From: Artocarpus heterophyllus | Taxonomy: Eukaryota > Streptophyta > Magnoliopsida > Rosales > Moraceae | DNA: 64,000 nt | NCBI GenBank assembly: GCA_025403435.1 | Contig: CM046345.1 | Coordinates: 10,978,235-11,042,234 of the forward strand | Reading direction: 5' to 3' | Shown: positions 30,868 to 43,400 of the stretch, in pieces | Layout: the number at the start of each line of letters is the position of its first letter | Position numbering within the stretch: the stretch's first letter is position 1 | Made by a program: the position numbers and the translations under genes | Notes under the pieces: generated by a model | The model's input: only the letters and a program-made list of their open reading frames with translations | What the model was told of the DNA's origin: nothing | Database searches by the model: none

Positions 30868-32563
30868 AGTGAAATATGGAGTCTAAAATTATGTGCTAAT
30901 AAATACCGAAAAAAGAAGACTATCTCCTCCAATACGGAACGGATTCAGCACATGGTGAACAATACGTGATTTGAGATGACAAGTATTTGATAGTATTGCT
31001 TGCTGCTTCTAACAAAGTGTTAGGTCTACGTTATCACTATACTTTGTGTTATTATTGTTTTTGTTATTTTTTTGCAACGTTTTTTAATGGAAATTTTCAT
31101 TTCAAACTAAATAAAATATGTGGTCAAACGTAGTCACAAATTACCATACATTACAAGAAGATTTGATTCAAAATATTTGACCAGATCTACCAATAAAAAT
31201 GGATGAAGCATAAGAGCAAACTATAAATGTTGAGACCCAATAGAGAAAAACTCACTTGATATAAAAATTGAGCATGATCAAAGCTTGTAAAAGCAATCAA
31301 TCGAGTCTAAACCCCACATACTGGGAGCACAAACGACAAAACATTGAAACAAATCTAGATCGATGCCATTACACACCTGTGATAACCATCCTAAATAACA
31401 GTCAACGTCGGTTGAAAAACCCACATCTATATGGTGCACATGGTAAGTCTCTAGATACGGCGTATATTCATAAAAGAGTGAGTCCTAATCTATTAAATAC
31501 TTACCAGACTCACTATTTTATGAATAACAAAGTTTCAACTCTATTGAGATGAAAATATTTTTTTTTTCTTGCTAAACACTCGCGCGCACTGCGCTAATCA
31601 GGATTCTTGAACCCTGCAAGTACCTCACTTCCTCCTCTCACAAACTACACCTTCTTTGTCACTCTCAAGTAGGTTGACCAAGAGCTACTTTAAGGCTACT
31701 CAAGCCCGACCATTTGGTTTTGGTGTAGAGGATGAAACAGTGAGCATCCCTTGGCGAGAAAGAAATGATAAAAATGAATTATAAAAGAAGAGACATGATT
31801 AGGGGTGTTTAAAAAAACCACTTAACTTTTGAAACCAATCCAAATCAATCTGATGTTTTTATTTTAATTTTAGATCGTTTATGTAATTTTTACACTTAAT
31901 TTTAGATGATTTGATTAGTTATTTGGGACTCCTCAAACCGTCCATCCAACCATCAATCAATCCGTCATATTATATATATTTATCAAATATTTTTTATATC
32001 TGAGAATTTTTATTATTTTTTTATACATGTCTATTATTTTTAATTGGTAATGAAAATCAGCCCACTATTGACCCACCTTTCACTTTTCCTGTTAGCTGTG
32101 CCATTATGTTGCTGTAAGTGAATTCCCCACCACTTTCCCATCAAAAAAACAAAAAAAAAACAAACAAACAACAACAACAACAACCATAGGGTGAAGACTC
32201 GAACCCTTCACCATTTAGGTGGAGTTAGGTGTGGTTTTGTTACTATACCATACCATGCCTGCAATCACAACTTTGCTAGACGTCCTTTCATGATTTCATA
32301 TATCCGAAATCCCATTTAACCAACACAAGGTTAACTCACGGAAGGAATTTCCATGCATTAGAAGATGAAGAGGAGAGCAGAAAACTCATTTTGTTTTCAG
32401 CATATTGAACTACCATTCCGCTGATATACGACCAAGGAACTGACCCAACTTTTTTCAAGAGTCAATTGACATCAATAACCAGCCATATTGACCCCAACAA
32501 AAACTTAAACGACAGTGATCAACTACTCTTGAAGGAAAGAATTTTGAAACTTCCCAGCATCTT
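30868..32563. other. Intergenic, repeat fragments
   Basis: AT-rich spacer right of the copia element. Near 31,799 TAGGGGTGTTTAAAAAAACC looks like one end of a hAT MITE, without a visible partner. At about 32,125-32,270 there is a possible tRNA-derived SINE on the minus strand with GGTTCGAGTCTTCACCC as B box and a (TTG)n tail, as in TS-type plant SINEs. No gene seen. Confidence 0.45.
32125..32270 (-). repeat. Possible TS-like SINE fragment
   Basis: On the minus strand a tRNA-like head with B box GGTTCGAGTC is followed by CCCTATGG and a TTGTTGTTGTTG tail. A 3' TTG repeat is characteristic of TS-type SINEs. Ends and target duplication not defined. Confidence 0.4.
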
Positions 32564-33853
32564 TTATTCATCCAAATCAAGTCCAATCCTCTGTTGCCTT
32601 CTGGAAAAAGATGCTTTGAAAGATTCGCGCTCTGCGCGAAGTTGCTTCTGAAACACACACTGCTTCTTCGGCTCCCCATTACTATTTCTGGAAATGAAAC
32701 GCTCTCCTTCAGGTAATGGATTGGATTTCTGCGAGAGGTGGAAGAAAAGGATTATGAAATGAACTGCTCTGGCAAAAGACAGACAATGTACAAGGACCCA
32801 CCATTGAACAAATCTCATCTTGTTACGCAACTAACGTTGAAATTGAATAACTAGGATTTAAAGCTAGACAGGAATGATTTGCTAGACAAGTATTACTTTT
32901 TTCACAAAGCTGGACAAGATATTTTTCATAAGGTAACATGTAGAAATAATTTCACAAACGTATATGAAGTACACAGATAAGAATGAACCAGAAATAATCC
33001 ATAGAAATCAGGGATAAAAATCAGATAAAATACGAAGAAAAAAATATTCCCAGAGTGGTATGATCCTGTCCAGCAGGCAGTAACTAACCAAATTGTATCC
33101 AGCTCCCGGTCCAATCACCAAGGACAAGGTCTTTTGCTTCTTGTATTGACACCACCCTGGAGAAAAGAAGAGCCCAGTTCATGGATTTAAGCACAAAACA
33201 TATTCTGAAATATGTGCTTGCATATGTAACATGGCTTTTACTATGTGCTTGCACGGGGAAGAGGAAGAGGGATAGAGAGCAGATTCAAAACAACACTCCT
33301 GAACGACACATATTTGTTTAAACATTTCGAAAAATATAAATTTTGAGGAACGATTCAAGCAGTTGAGGAAATATGATTAAAGTGAATTTCTCATGCAAGT
33401 ACTAATTGAAGCCGGCGTATACCATATCAAAGTCTCTTTAAGTGGAATGTTATTCATCTCACACTTCAAGTATTCTGTAAATCGGTCATGACCAGAACCC
33501 CATGTAAACATAACAGAGTGCATCCTAATATGTGATTAGGCTAATAAGATATACTAAAACGCTTTGCCCTAAGAACCTATATCGCCAGTGACCAAACAAC
33601 AGGACAAGTATCATACATACCCGGTCATCCCAGCGAATGGATTTTGCTTCCTTACCATAGGCTTGAATTAGCCCAGACAAAGCATTTTAATTACCCTTAA
33701 TGGGTTCGCTTTGTTCTGTATCATCTTCATCTAATTCATTTGACCATTTACTCCTACCTAGTTCTTTCACTTCTGTTTCATTCTCTTCTTCAGCATTCCA
33801 GCTGTTCTCATCCTTTGAAGAATCTAATGCACAAATTGTGGGAGACATGAAAC
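32564..33853 (-). pseudogene. Unrecognised gene, 3' exon-like fragments
   Basis: Three or four exon-like pieces on the minus strand. (1) 33,695-33,853, with good acceptor TTCCAAG, encodes an acidic stretch starting FMSPTICALDSSKDE and containing SKWSNELDEDD. (2) About 33,610-33,650 reads AYGKEAKSIRWDDR or, in another frame, RKQNPFAGMTG. (3) About 33,100-33,160 ends at a donor in TACAATTTG|GTTAG and in one frame reads KTLSLVIGPGAGYNL. (4) 32,564-32,728 is a clean last exon of 54 residues, KSNPLPEGERFISR to RQQRIGLDLDE, then stop. Frames do not join simply and no upstream exons are visible before the repeat that begins near 34,000, so the gene looks truncated. I do not recognise the family. Confidence 0.4.
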
Positions 33854-33973
33854 CTTGGAATCAAATCATTTTCTCAAAGGATAATCAAAGACTAACTTAG
33901 CATAAACAAATAACCAAATGACTTTTGTCTACAAGTGAAACATTGAAAAATAATATCCATAAAAGTTTAGAAT

Positions 33974-36900
33974 TGTATAACGAAGAAAAAAAATACTTAG
34001 TCCCTGACGGCTATTTAGATTGATATACGTTAAGCAACAAACACAATCTACAAATACAGTATGTGTCTTCCAAAAATTTTAAAATAATAATAATAATAAT
34101 AACAACATAAAAAAAAGGTCTCCAACGTGCAAGAAAAAAAAAAAGAAAAGAAGAGAGAGAAGAACGTGAAAAGGAAGAAACAGAAAGGAAAGGAAAGGAA
34201 AGAAAGAAAGAAAGGAAAAAAAAAGAAGAAGAAGAAGAAAATGTTCCATATTCATCTAAGAAAAACCGTCACTTTCTCCCTCAAGTTTTGGTGAAATTCA
34301 AGCCTCCAAATCAAGCTTAAGGCAAGCCCTAATGTTTTAGTGCAAAGTTTTACAACTTTGAAGGTAAATTTTTAAACTTTTTCTAAGGGTTTTAGTGATT
34401 TTTATTCAAAGTTATGGATGGGTTTTTTATAGAATTGTGTCATGGTTTATGACAAAAGAATCTAAGCAAGTTTAATTACACAAGTGGAGGATCAAAAAAG
34501 ATTGACAAAGTTTAGGTAAATTCTAAACTTTATACTTGAAAAGTTTATGTTTTTTATGTATACAAAGTGTTTGATGAAATGTTCAAACCATGGCATATAA
34601 TATGCACATTATGGCATAGTTATTTTATGTTATATGTTGATAGTGATGATGATGAAAAGAAAAAAGTAAAGATTTTGGTGAAATTCCAAAAAGGATTAAA
34701 TTGCAAAGAAAATGAATTTTCGGTAGATTTAAAAATAAGACAAAAAGTCCCCCTAAACAATGGAATTTCAAGAAAGTTAAAACATAAAAGTTGTAGAACG
34801 TATCGAAACTATTAGGATAACGAGAACAATTTTTCAAAATTTGGCTCAGTTTAGGAGTTATGAATTTTACAAAATTTTGGGCACATAATTTTAAGAAATG
34901 AAAATGTTATGAAAAGTTTAGAATTTGATTAAGGAACTTTTGTAAGTTTTGTTCCTTGCGAAAAATTAAACGATTTGGTATAAAGTGGTGGTTTTTGGTT
35001 CCGAAGGCAAAAATATAAATATTTTTATATTTCTGGCCAAAACCATAAAATTATGTGAAAACTGAGTTTTCACTAGGGAATATTGATTTCCTACACTGCT
35101 TTAGGCAATAAGTAATTAAAGATGCTAAGTTTTAAAGTTTTCAAAGTTTAGTCAAGGAAAGAATGAAAGAAAAAACATTAAGAGCAAAATGGTCATTTCA
35201 TGAAAAGGCCAAAACGGACTTGAAACGCCCGCTGTTGGGAAACATTCCTTAGTGGAAATCTTTCTGTAATACATAGCAAATGGAATGGTAAAAAGTTAAG
35301 CAATGAGTTTTATAAAGTTACGAAACGGACGAAAAGCTCATGAAGGGAAAAAACGTCAGTTTTAAGAAAATGGCTAAACCAGAGTTGAACACTCTGAATT
35401 AGCAAACCGCTCTTAGACGAAAAATGTTCTGTAATACGTTAAGTAACGAAACTGCCAATGAGACAGGAAATTTAACTAAGGGACGCTTAAGAACAAAGGT
35501 AACCCGATAGGTTACAAAGTCAAGTAAAGAAAGTATGGTAACCCGATGGTTACATAATTAAGCAAAAGGAAAGTTAACCCGGTAGATTACAAAATTAAGT
35601 AAAGAAAATGGTAAACCTATATTATACCAAGTTATGAAAAAGGAAATGAATGTTTAATGTTTAAGTTATGTTTTCAATTGTGTAGATTGGTAATAAAAGT
35701 TAACTAATTAGTTGGGTGTCATATGATCAGGACACAGAGGCCTACTAATGAAAGGAAAAGGAAGGAAATGAGAGGTTAGTGCTAGAACCAGGTAAGTTTC
35801 AAATCTCACCTACAGCATGAAATAAATAATTTTTAAATGTTTATATATATGTTTGCAATTGTTATGCAAGTTATTTTTAAAGTATGATTACATTTTTTTA
35901 TGCAAAAGGTTTTAAAGTTTAAAATCAAGATTTGCAATGTATTTGTAATTATTATGTTTAAAGCATGATTCCATTTAATATACATAAAATTTTTAAAGAT
36001 TAAATAAAAGTTTGCAATGTATTTGCAATAATTATGTTAAAAGTATGTTTTGTATTTTGTTAATGCATAATGTTTTACAGTTTAAGTTATAAGTTTTATG
36101 TTGCATTTGTTATGCAATAAGTTTTACAGTACAAGTTATGATTTGTAAATGTGTTTGCATATAATGTGTTAGCATTTGATATGCTCATTAAAGTTAAAAA
36201 GAAGGTAAAGTAAAGATAATAAAAAGAAAGTGTCGTACCAGCCTCCTTGTTGTGAGGTACTGAAAGTAAAGTTAAAGTTGTGACCTCCTAGATGTGAGAT
36301 ACATAAGTAAAGTTAAAGTTTGACCTTCTAGATGTGAGGTACATGACCTTGATGTTCGATGGTCTCAAGTCTTCTAGAAAAGAAGCACCATGTTTATGAT
36401 CTTATGATTAAAGATGTTGGTACGAACACTAAAAGTTATAAGATAAAGAAAGTTGAGGGACAAGGATAAAAGTTAACAAATAAAATAATGTTTAAGTTTA
36501 TAAGATGTTCATAAAATGCTCATAATTGAAGTTCATAATTGAGCATAATTTTGACCTCCTAGATGTGAAGTACATGACCTCGATGTTCGATAGTCTCAAG
36601 TCTTCCAGAAGAGAAGCACCGTGTTTATGATCTTATGATTAAAGATGTTGGTACGAACACTAAAAGTTATAAGATAAAGAAAGTTTAGGGACAAGGATAA
36701 AAGTTAACAAATAAAATAATGTTTAAGTTTATAAGATGTTCATAAAATGCTCATAATTGAAGTTCATAATTGAGCATAATTGGAATCATGTATTATGAAT
36801 TTGCTTGTATTCTTTATTATAAAGTATTTACGTTAAATGCTCATGAAAAACATTTTGAGAAATGTTTTATATTAAATATTTATGAAAAACATTTTTATGT

Positions 36901-37561
36901 TTACAAGAAAAGGTTTATAAATGACGTTTAAGAAAAACGTTCAAAAAATATTTTATGAAAAACATTTCAAAAATATTTTATGAAAAACGTTTTAAGAGAA
37001 AGGTTTTTATGAGAAAAGTTTTTAAACCATGTTTAAATAATTTGTGAGTTTATGTTTGAACTTACTGAGCGAAAGCTCATAAAAAGTTTATTCATGTTGT
37101 AGGTAGCCCTAAGGGTGACTAGTAGCACTTGTTTGAGGAGCTTGGTGCTGCGGAGGGCAGATACGAAGATTTGGGTGGGGATACCACTACAGTATGCTTT
37201 CGTTGTTTAAAAGAAAATTTTTCCACTATTTGATATAGTGTTTTTAAAGTTTTAAGAAATGTTTTCAAAGTTTTACGATGTATTTACAAATGTTTTTTTT
37301 ACTTATAAAGTGAAGTTTTAATTAATGATTCAATAAGTGTTTCTTAGTAAGTTTTAAGAAACGATTTGAAATGATTTTAAAGTCAAGTATTGAACAATGT
37401 TTTAACTTAAAATTGTGACAGAAGTCGCAACAATTTTTATGAATGTTTTAAAGGATGTTAAAAAAATTTCCAGTAATTTCTTACTAAGTAAGTAAGATTA
37501 CTGTTTAAGTAATTATGTTTTAAGTAAGTAAAGTGATTGCCTAAAAAGACGGGTCGTCACA
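33974..37561 (-). mobile_element. Large LTR-type repeat, about 3.5 kb, left end unresolved
   Basis: The right end reads GACGGGTCGTCACA (37,561). In reverse complement this is TGTGACGACCCGTC, matching the start of the solo LTR at 54,508. Similarity to that element in inverted orientation continues, for example GGTGCTGCGGAGG near 37,147 and TTACTGAGCGAAAGCTCA near 37,064. The left end could not be fixed: no clear partner for the flanking GTAAT was found, and 33,974 is only a candidate. No gag or pol domains were seen. Strand follows the TGTGAC end being taken as 5'. Confidence 0.65.
36321..36781. repeat. Tandem duplication, two 231-bp units
   Basis: TGACC(T/T)(T/C)CTAGATGTGA begins at 36,321 and again at 36,552; the two units are nearly identical across their length and both end TTGAGCATAAT. 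It lies inside the LTR-type repeat. Confidence 0.9.
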
Positions 37562-37566
37562 GTAAT

Positions 37567-40229
37567 ACTGTACTCTGAACTTCAAAATGTAACATCCGTT
37601 CTCGCTGAAGTATATACTGTTAACAAAAATTGTCCTTCTATTAGAATTTTAACGAAAAATTGACAAATGATTTTAAAGTTATGGGTATTTTAGTAATTTT
37701 GGTTAAAAATAACCTTAGAAATTAAAACTATAATAAAAATAGTGTTTATTGATTATTAAAAACAAAAAAAAAATAACCAAAACCATTATACATGGAATCT
37801 TTCTTTTTGATATAGCAAAATTATCTTCAAAATTTTATTTTTTTCACACCTAAAAAGTATTTTGAAATTTTTAAAAGTATTTATATTTAGTAAAATGAAA
37901 AAAAATATATAACATAAATATATTCAACAAAATTTTAAAAGACAAAAAATTTTGACAGTATTAATAAAATTTCTTTAATATTTTTTAAGCTTTTATTTGT
38001 ATTTATACCTTTTAAAATTTTAAAAACTTTTTGAGTGTAAAAAAAAGTATAAAATTTTAAAGAAAATTTCAATATATCGAAAAAAAAAGGGATCTGAATA
38101 GTCGTATATTTTTAATTGATTTTTTTTGTTTTTAATCATCAATAAAGACTATTTTAATTATAATTTTATTTTATTATTTTTATAAAAAGGATTACCAAAA
38201 TATCTTTAATTTTAAAATTATTTATCAATTTACAGTTAAAATCCTAACAAAATGACTATTTTTGTTAACAGTTTATACTTCAGCGAGAAAGGATGTTACG
38301 TGTTGGAGGGGATAAAGTGTTACAAAAGCTATAATTTTAGAAAGTTTTCTATCCGTTTCTTTTATTATTTTTTCAATATAAGCTTCCTAATTATATCAAC
38401 TTATAACCTCTTTTTTTTTGGAAGTAAAACTTTTTGAGTTATAGGTTCAAAAAACCTCTCACTCTTTCAAAGTTAGTTACTTATTTACCATGTGCATCAC
38501 ATTTTCCAATTACAATTTCAAAATGGTTGACAAAGAAATCCATAACTTTTGGCGAAGTTTTTGCGAGCATGATACTTCTAGCACCTACCACGTCTCCTAA
38601 CTCATTCCTTTGAAAAATAAAAATATAAAAAAAAAGACAGTAATTTCGTTCTTATCAGCTATGCCAACTATATACTGACTCATACTTGCGTGTTTTGTTT
38701 CTCAACAGAAGTATGTAATCCCTCCAACAATACATTAGTGTGGTCGCTTCCAAAAAAAAAAAAAAAAGAGAGAGAGAGATTATTATCAAAACTAATCCTT
38801 AAAGCTTGGCAAATCATACGGTAAGACATGAACTTTGACCCTATAAATATATCTTATTATTTTAATTGTAGAATTAACTTTTTGATAGTTTGATCTATAT
38901 TAAAAACAGTTATGCGTTTTCGTATTGTAATTTTTAACACAGATATTTATAAATCAATTAAAAAATTAATCTAATGATAAAAACAACAAGACATGCCATA
39001 GAGTTAAAACGCAATTTTGCTCTATAAGAGTTAACCTCAAACTTTATCGAATTCCACAAAGATGTATGAGAGGGTTTAGAAACTGTCGCAAATTATTTTT
39101 GTGTGACAAAGTTAGTCTTTCTGTTATATAACTTAAAACGTAATAGGTACCATTTAAGTGAGGATAAAACGAATATTTAGCTCTTGATGTAGGTATTAAA
39201 GTTTTCCCTCTATAACAATGAGCTCTAAACATTTGGAAACATCGGCTTATGCCTATTGTTTAAGCTGCAAACATTATGATAATTAAAATTCTATGAAAAA
39301 ATCCTAAAGAATAATTGGTTCATAAAAAATTTTAGTTCTAAATAGTGTTTTCCCGACACATTTTGAATTTTAGAACTTTGATGCTTCTAAGGCCAAAGTA
39401 AAATTTGGGTCAGAGAGTTTGAGGACATTTTTTAGATTGACCCCAAAAATAAGTCACGAGCAATGAAAAAAAAAAAAATACACATGAGATGAAGTGAACA
39501 GTCACAATAAACACTAAAATCATAAAGTTTTTTAAATAATTAATTACTTCTTTGACATTTGTTCCCGCAGCCTGCATACAGCATTTGGATACGGTATGCC
39601 TCATCATTTATTTTTGGGCAGTTCTATTTGTCTCGAACGGGCTTCAGTCTGTATCTCTCACATGGGTGAGGCCTATCGGGTAGGTCCCATGGGAGCCCAA
39701 GGGGAAAAAAAAAAAAAGATTTTTCTTTATTTTTCATTATTATCCCACCGTGTGTATGAATCAGATTGTGGGACCCAAAAGGATCAACATAGTCAGAATG
39801 TATAAAATAGAAAAATCCTTTTTAGGTTGAGACTTATCTATTTTTAAGTGTCTTAAATAATATTCAACTAATTATATTATAATATGTTATTTAATAAAAA
39901 ATATATAAAAATTAATTTAATATTAATTTAATTTTTTTATATAGGGTTAAATACCATTTAAGATTTTAAAATTTGACAAAAAATTTAAATCCAACCCTAT
40001 TATTTATAAAACGGTAAATCTTTAGACCCCACGATAATATAGGAATATATATATATATATATATACACACACTCAGAGAATCTATTGTATGCATGCGTAA
40101 TTTTGTACTGCTTAAAGTGAAAACCTTAGAACACTTTACGTGTGTTACAATGGGACGTGAGATGTCAGCAAAATATAGAAGTAATCAAATCCTGCGACTA
40201 TAAATGTCCAGTACACTAACGTAAGAGAG
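37567..40229. other. Intergenic, no gene seen
   Basis: AT-rich spacer upstream of the P5C dehydrogenase gene, with poly-A/T runs, a (GA)n run near 38,767 and a (TA)n run near 40,045-40,066. Near 40,134 is TTTACGTGTGTTAC, an ACGT-core element that could act in the promoter. No coding sequence supported. Confidence 0.45.
40045..40072. repeat. (TA)n(CA)n microsatellite upstream of P5CDH
   Basis: A compound AT then AC dinucleotide run about 340 bp upstream of the P5CDH start codon. Confidence 0.85.
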
Positions 40230-40231
40230 CT

Positions 40232-40239
40232 CTATAAAG
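40232..40239 (+). promoter_or_regulatory. TATA box of the P5CDH gene
   Basis: CTATAAAG lies about 170 bp upstream of the start codon, with a pyrimidine-rich leader in between. No competing TATA motif at a suitable distance was seen. Confidence 0.55.
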
Positions 40240-40407
40240 GCCTCAAAGCCGTATCGCCACCAGGAGGTTTGTTGGGTTTCTTTTGTCTTGGTTAGCAGAG
40301 AGTTCTACTTATACTTGTAGAGATAGAGAAGAGGGAGAGAGAACGAACAAGGTTTTTTCCGATTCTCAGAATCATTTTCCTTCAGTTTTTATTTATTTTT
40401 CTCCACC

Positions 40408-43400
40408 ATGAATAGGTTTCTAGCTTGTAGAAGAATAGGCGCCAGAGGGCCTTGTACGGCCTTGAGTTTGTTCAGTTCATTCAATCTCTCAAGGTATTGT
40501 AATAAACTTTTTTTTTTCTGTTTTACCTTTTACCCTTTTTTCTTAGATTGATTCTGATTTTGTTGCTGAAATCTATTTTGGGTTCTGTTGAACCTGTGGC
40601 ATTTGGGTTTGTTTCCTTTCTTAATTTATTTTTCGTTTTGTTTGTTGTATTATGATGATATAACTTGCAATCTGATGTTTGTTTGATGGTTTAGGTTTTA
40701 ACATGAAAAAGGAGGATAAAAAATTAATTATATGTAAGTTTGAATACGAATGTTAGTTTACAAAAAAAATAAAAATAATATGAAATAAAATAAGAATAAG
40801 TAAAAAATAAAAAATAAAAAGAATTGTAGCTAAATTTTATTATTTTTGTTCATGATTATGATAATAGTTTAATAGTTTGGTTGTTTACATTATTTTTTGC
40901 GGATTTTTTTCTACATGAGTCTTTGTTTCTCCTCTGTTTGGTCTTTTTAAACATATAATTGGCGTTGTTGTTATCATATTGTCAAGTACAGATACAGATA
41001 GTTGAAATGGTTCATTTGTTTTCGTTTGAGGGGTTTTTTGACCTGCTGATTTGCTTGCCTAATTCGCCAGATGTCTATATTTTCTTACAGTATATAATGT
41101 TTTTCCCTGGTTTATAGCAGATCAGTTCATTCTTTACCCTTTGCAACTGTAGAAGTTGAGGAGATATCAGGTTCAAGACCAGCTGAAGTGCACAACTTGG
41201 GTAGGTTTTGGCAACATGTGTAACATTCATCGTTGGACGTGATTCCGGCGCAGAGGAATGCTAAATGCACTCACGAGTAGCACGAGCGTATGATTTGGAC
41301 CATTGAATTATGTGGGCCCGGCTGTAAGGACTCAGAACCAAGTGGGTCCTGCAGGAATGAGCTGGTCCAGATCGTGCACTCATGCCCCTCACAACTGAAG
41401 TTAGCATGCCTCTTCCGATTCATTATGCTTTCTCCCAACAGAAACTGGTCCTGCACAGCTCAATAGAAATTGGTGTTGCAGTGTATTTGGAAGCTAAAAC
41501 TAGTGACATTAATAATAGCCAACACAAGAATTTATTCAAGATAATACTTTAGAATAGTTCTTTACTTTTCTCTACTTAGTTTCTGCTTTCTTCGACTTCT
41601 CTTATATCTTCTGTAACAAGCGAGTAAAAGATATTAATTCTTAGTGCAGGGTAAATGGACAACATCTCTGTGTTGGAACACAATCGTAGATCCTTTGAAC
41701 GGGGAGCCCTTTATTAAAGTTGCCGAGATTGATGAAAAAGGAACTCAGGTATATCCATTGACCCTGGCATCTGATGGCATTTAGAGCTTCCAACTTTTTA
41801 ACTGAACTTTTCCTCTGTTGAGCATTTGAAATAAGTTTAGCCAACTAAACATATGCCTAGTTGATTCCTTTCGACAGCTTTTGGTGCCATTACTTTACAT
41901 CAAATCCTCTTTCGTCCCCCCTTTTTGTACAACTGCTTAGATTAGAGCTTGACATAATTCGACGGTGTATTTGCATCTAACTAAATATTTCTGTCTGTTG
42001 AACTGCATTTTTAGCCATTTGTAGAGAGCTTGTCCAAGTGCCCCAAACATGGACTCCATAATCCCTTCAAAGACCCAGAAAGGTTTGTATGTGTTGTTCT
42101 TATGCTACTTTCTTTTACTTTGCCCATATTATCGTCAGACTAATCCATAAAGACCTTGTTGGAGAACGATGTGATAAGATAGTTTAGAATTTTTCTTTGA
42201 TCAAAATGAACTGCAATAATTCAACAGGTACCTTTTGTTTGGAGATGTATCTGCAAAGGCAGCCCACTTGCTTTCCCAGCCAAAGGTAAAATGTCCAAAA
42301 GTAAAAGAACATTTTTCTTTTTACCCCTAAGAGTTATGGTCATTGCAATATTATTTTATTTTATATTTTGGCTCTCAGGTTTCTGATTTCTTCACGAGGT
42401 TAATACAAAGGGTTTCTCCAAAGAGCTACCAGCAAGCTTTTGCAGAAGTTTATGTTACTCAGAAGTTTCTAGAGAATTTCTCTGGGGATCAGGTACAGAA
42501 GTATTTGTCAACTTGATCCTTTTCCTTTTAAACTGTAGGAGCTAGGGGAAACAACACTGTGAACCGGTGTCAGTATCTGTTGGATATACAGGACCTCAAA
42601 TTCATAGTTTATTTCTTACTTATTTGAATCAGCTCTGGTACAGAATCTACTCTTATATTTTTTTCATAAGGTTGTTGGATCAAATATTTTGAGTTTGTAG
42701 TATATAGGATGACGGCGTCATAGATATAACGGTAGGTTAAACAATTGCCTTAAATCGATTTGATGTAATTACTTTTCTCTATAATCTCTGAGGCTGGTTT
42801 ACCTTCTCATCAATTTTTATAGACCTTTCTTTCTTTTATGGATCTTGCAGGTTCGTTTTCTTGCAAGGTCTTTTGGAGTACCTGGGAATCATCTCGGACA
42901 GCAAAGTCATGGACTTCGTTGGCCTTATGGTCCTGTAAGACATTGGATTTCAAACTTACTTTACTGCATAGCAGAGATAAAATCCTTGCCTTGATCAGTA
43001 ATCTTCACAAAGTAATTAAGCCTGAAGCAACCATGTATTTATCAGGTTTATGCCTCCAACTATTATGTAACTACCTTTTGAGGAGGATTTTTACATTTAT
43101 TTAAACTGTTTTCACAAAATTTCCTTCATTATATAACACTTGTACCTTATTCTGCAATTTGATACTGAAAGGAACTCATGTACAGGTTGCGATGATTACT
43201 CCATTTAATTTCCCGCTAGAAATACCTGTACTTCAGTTGATGGGTGCGCTTTACATGGGCAACAAGCCCCTTCTCAAAGTTGATAGCAAGGTATGCCATT
43301 GTGTATTTGTTTGGATAACATTGGATGGTCTATGTTATGGCCCTTTGGTATCATCTAAAAAGCGAATTCGAGGACTACCACTTTTAGAGAGTTGGTATTT

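Noticed and set aside
33974..33978. Candidate left terminus of the repeat ending at 37,561
   Set aside because: The preceding AGAAT only partly matches the flanking GTAAT and the terminal sequence differs from related elements; kept only as a provisional boundary.
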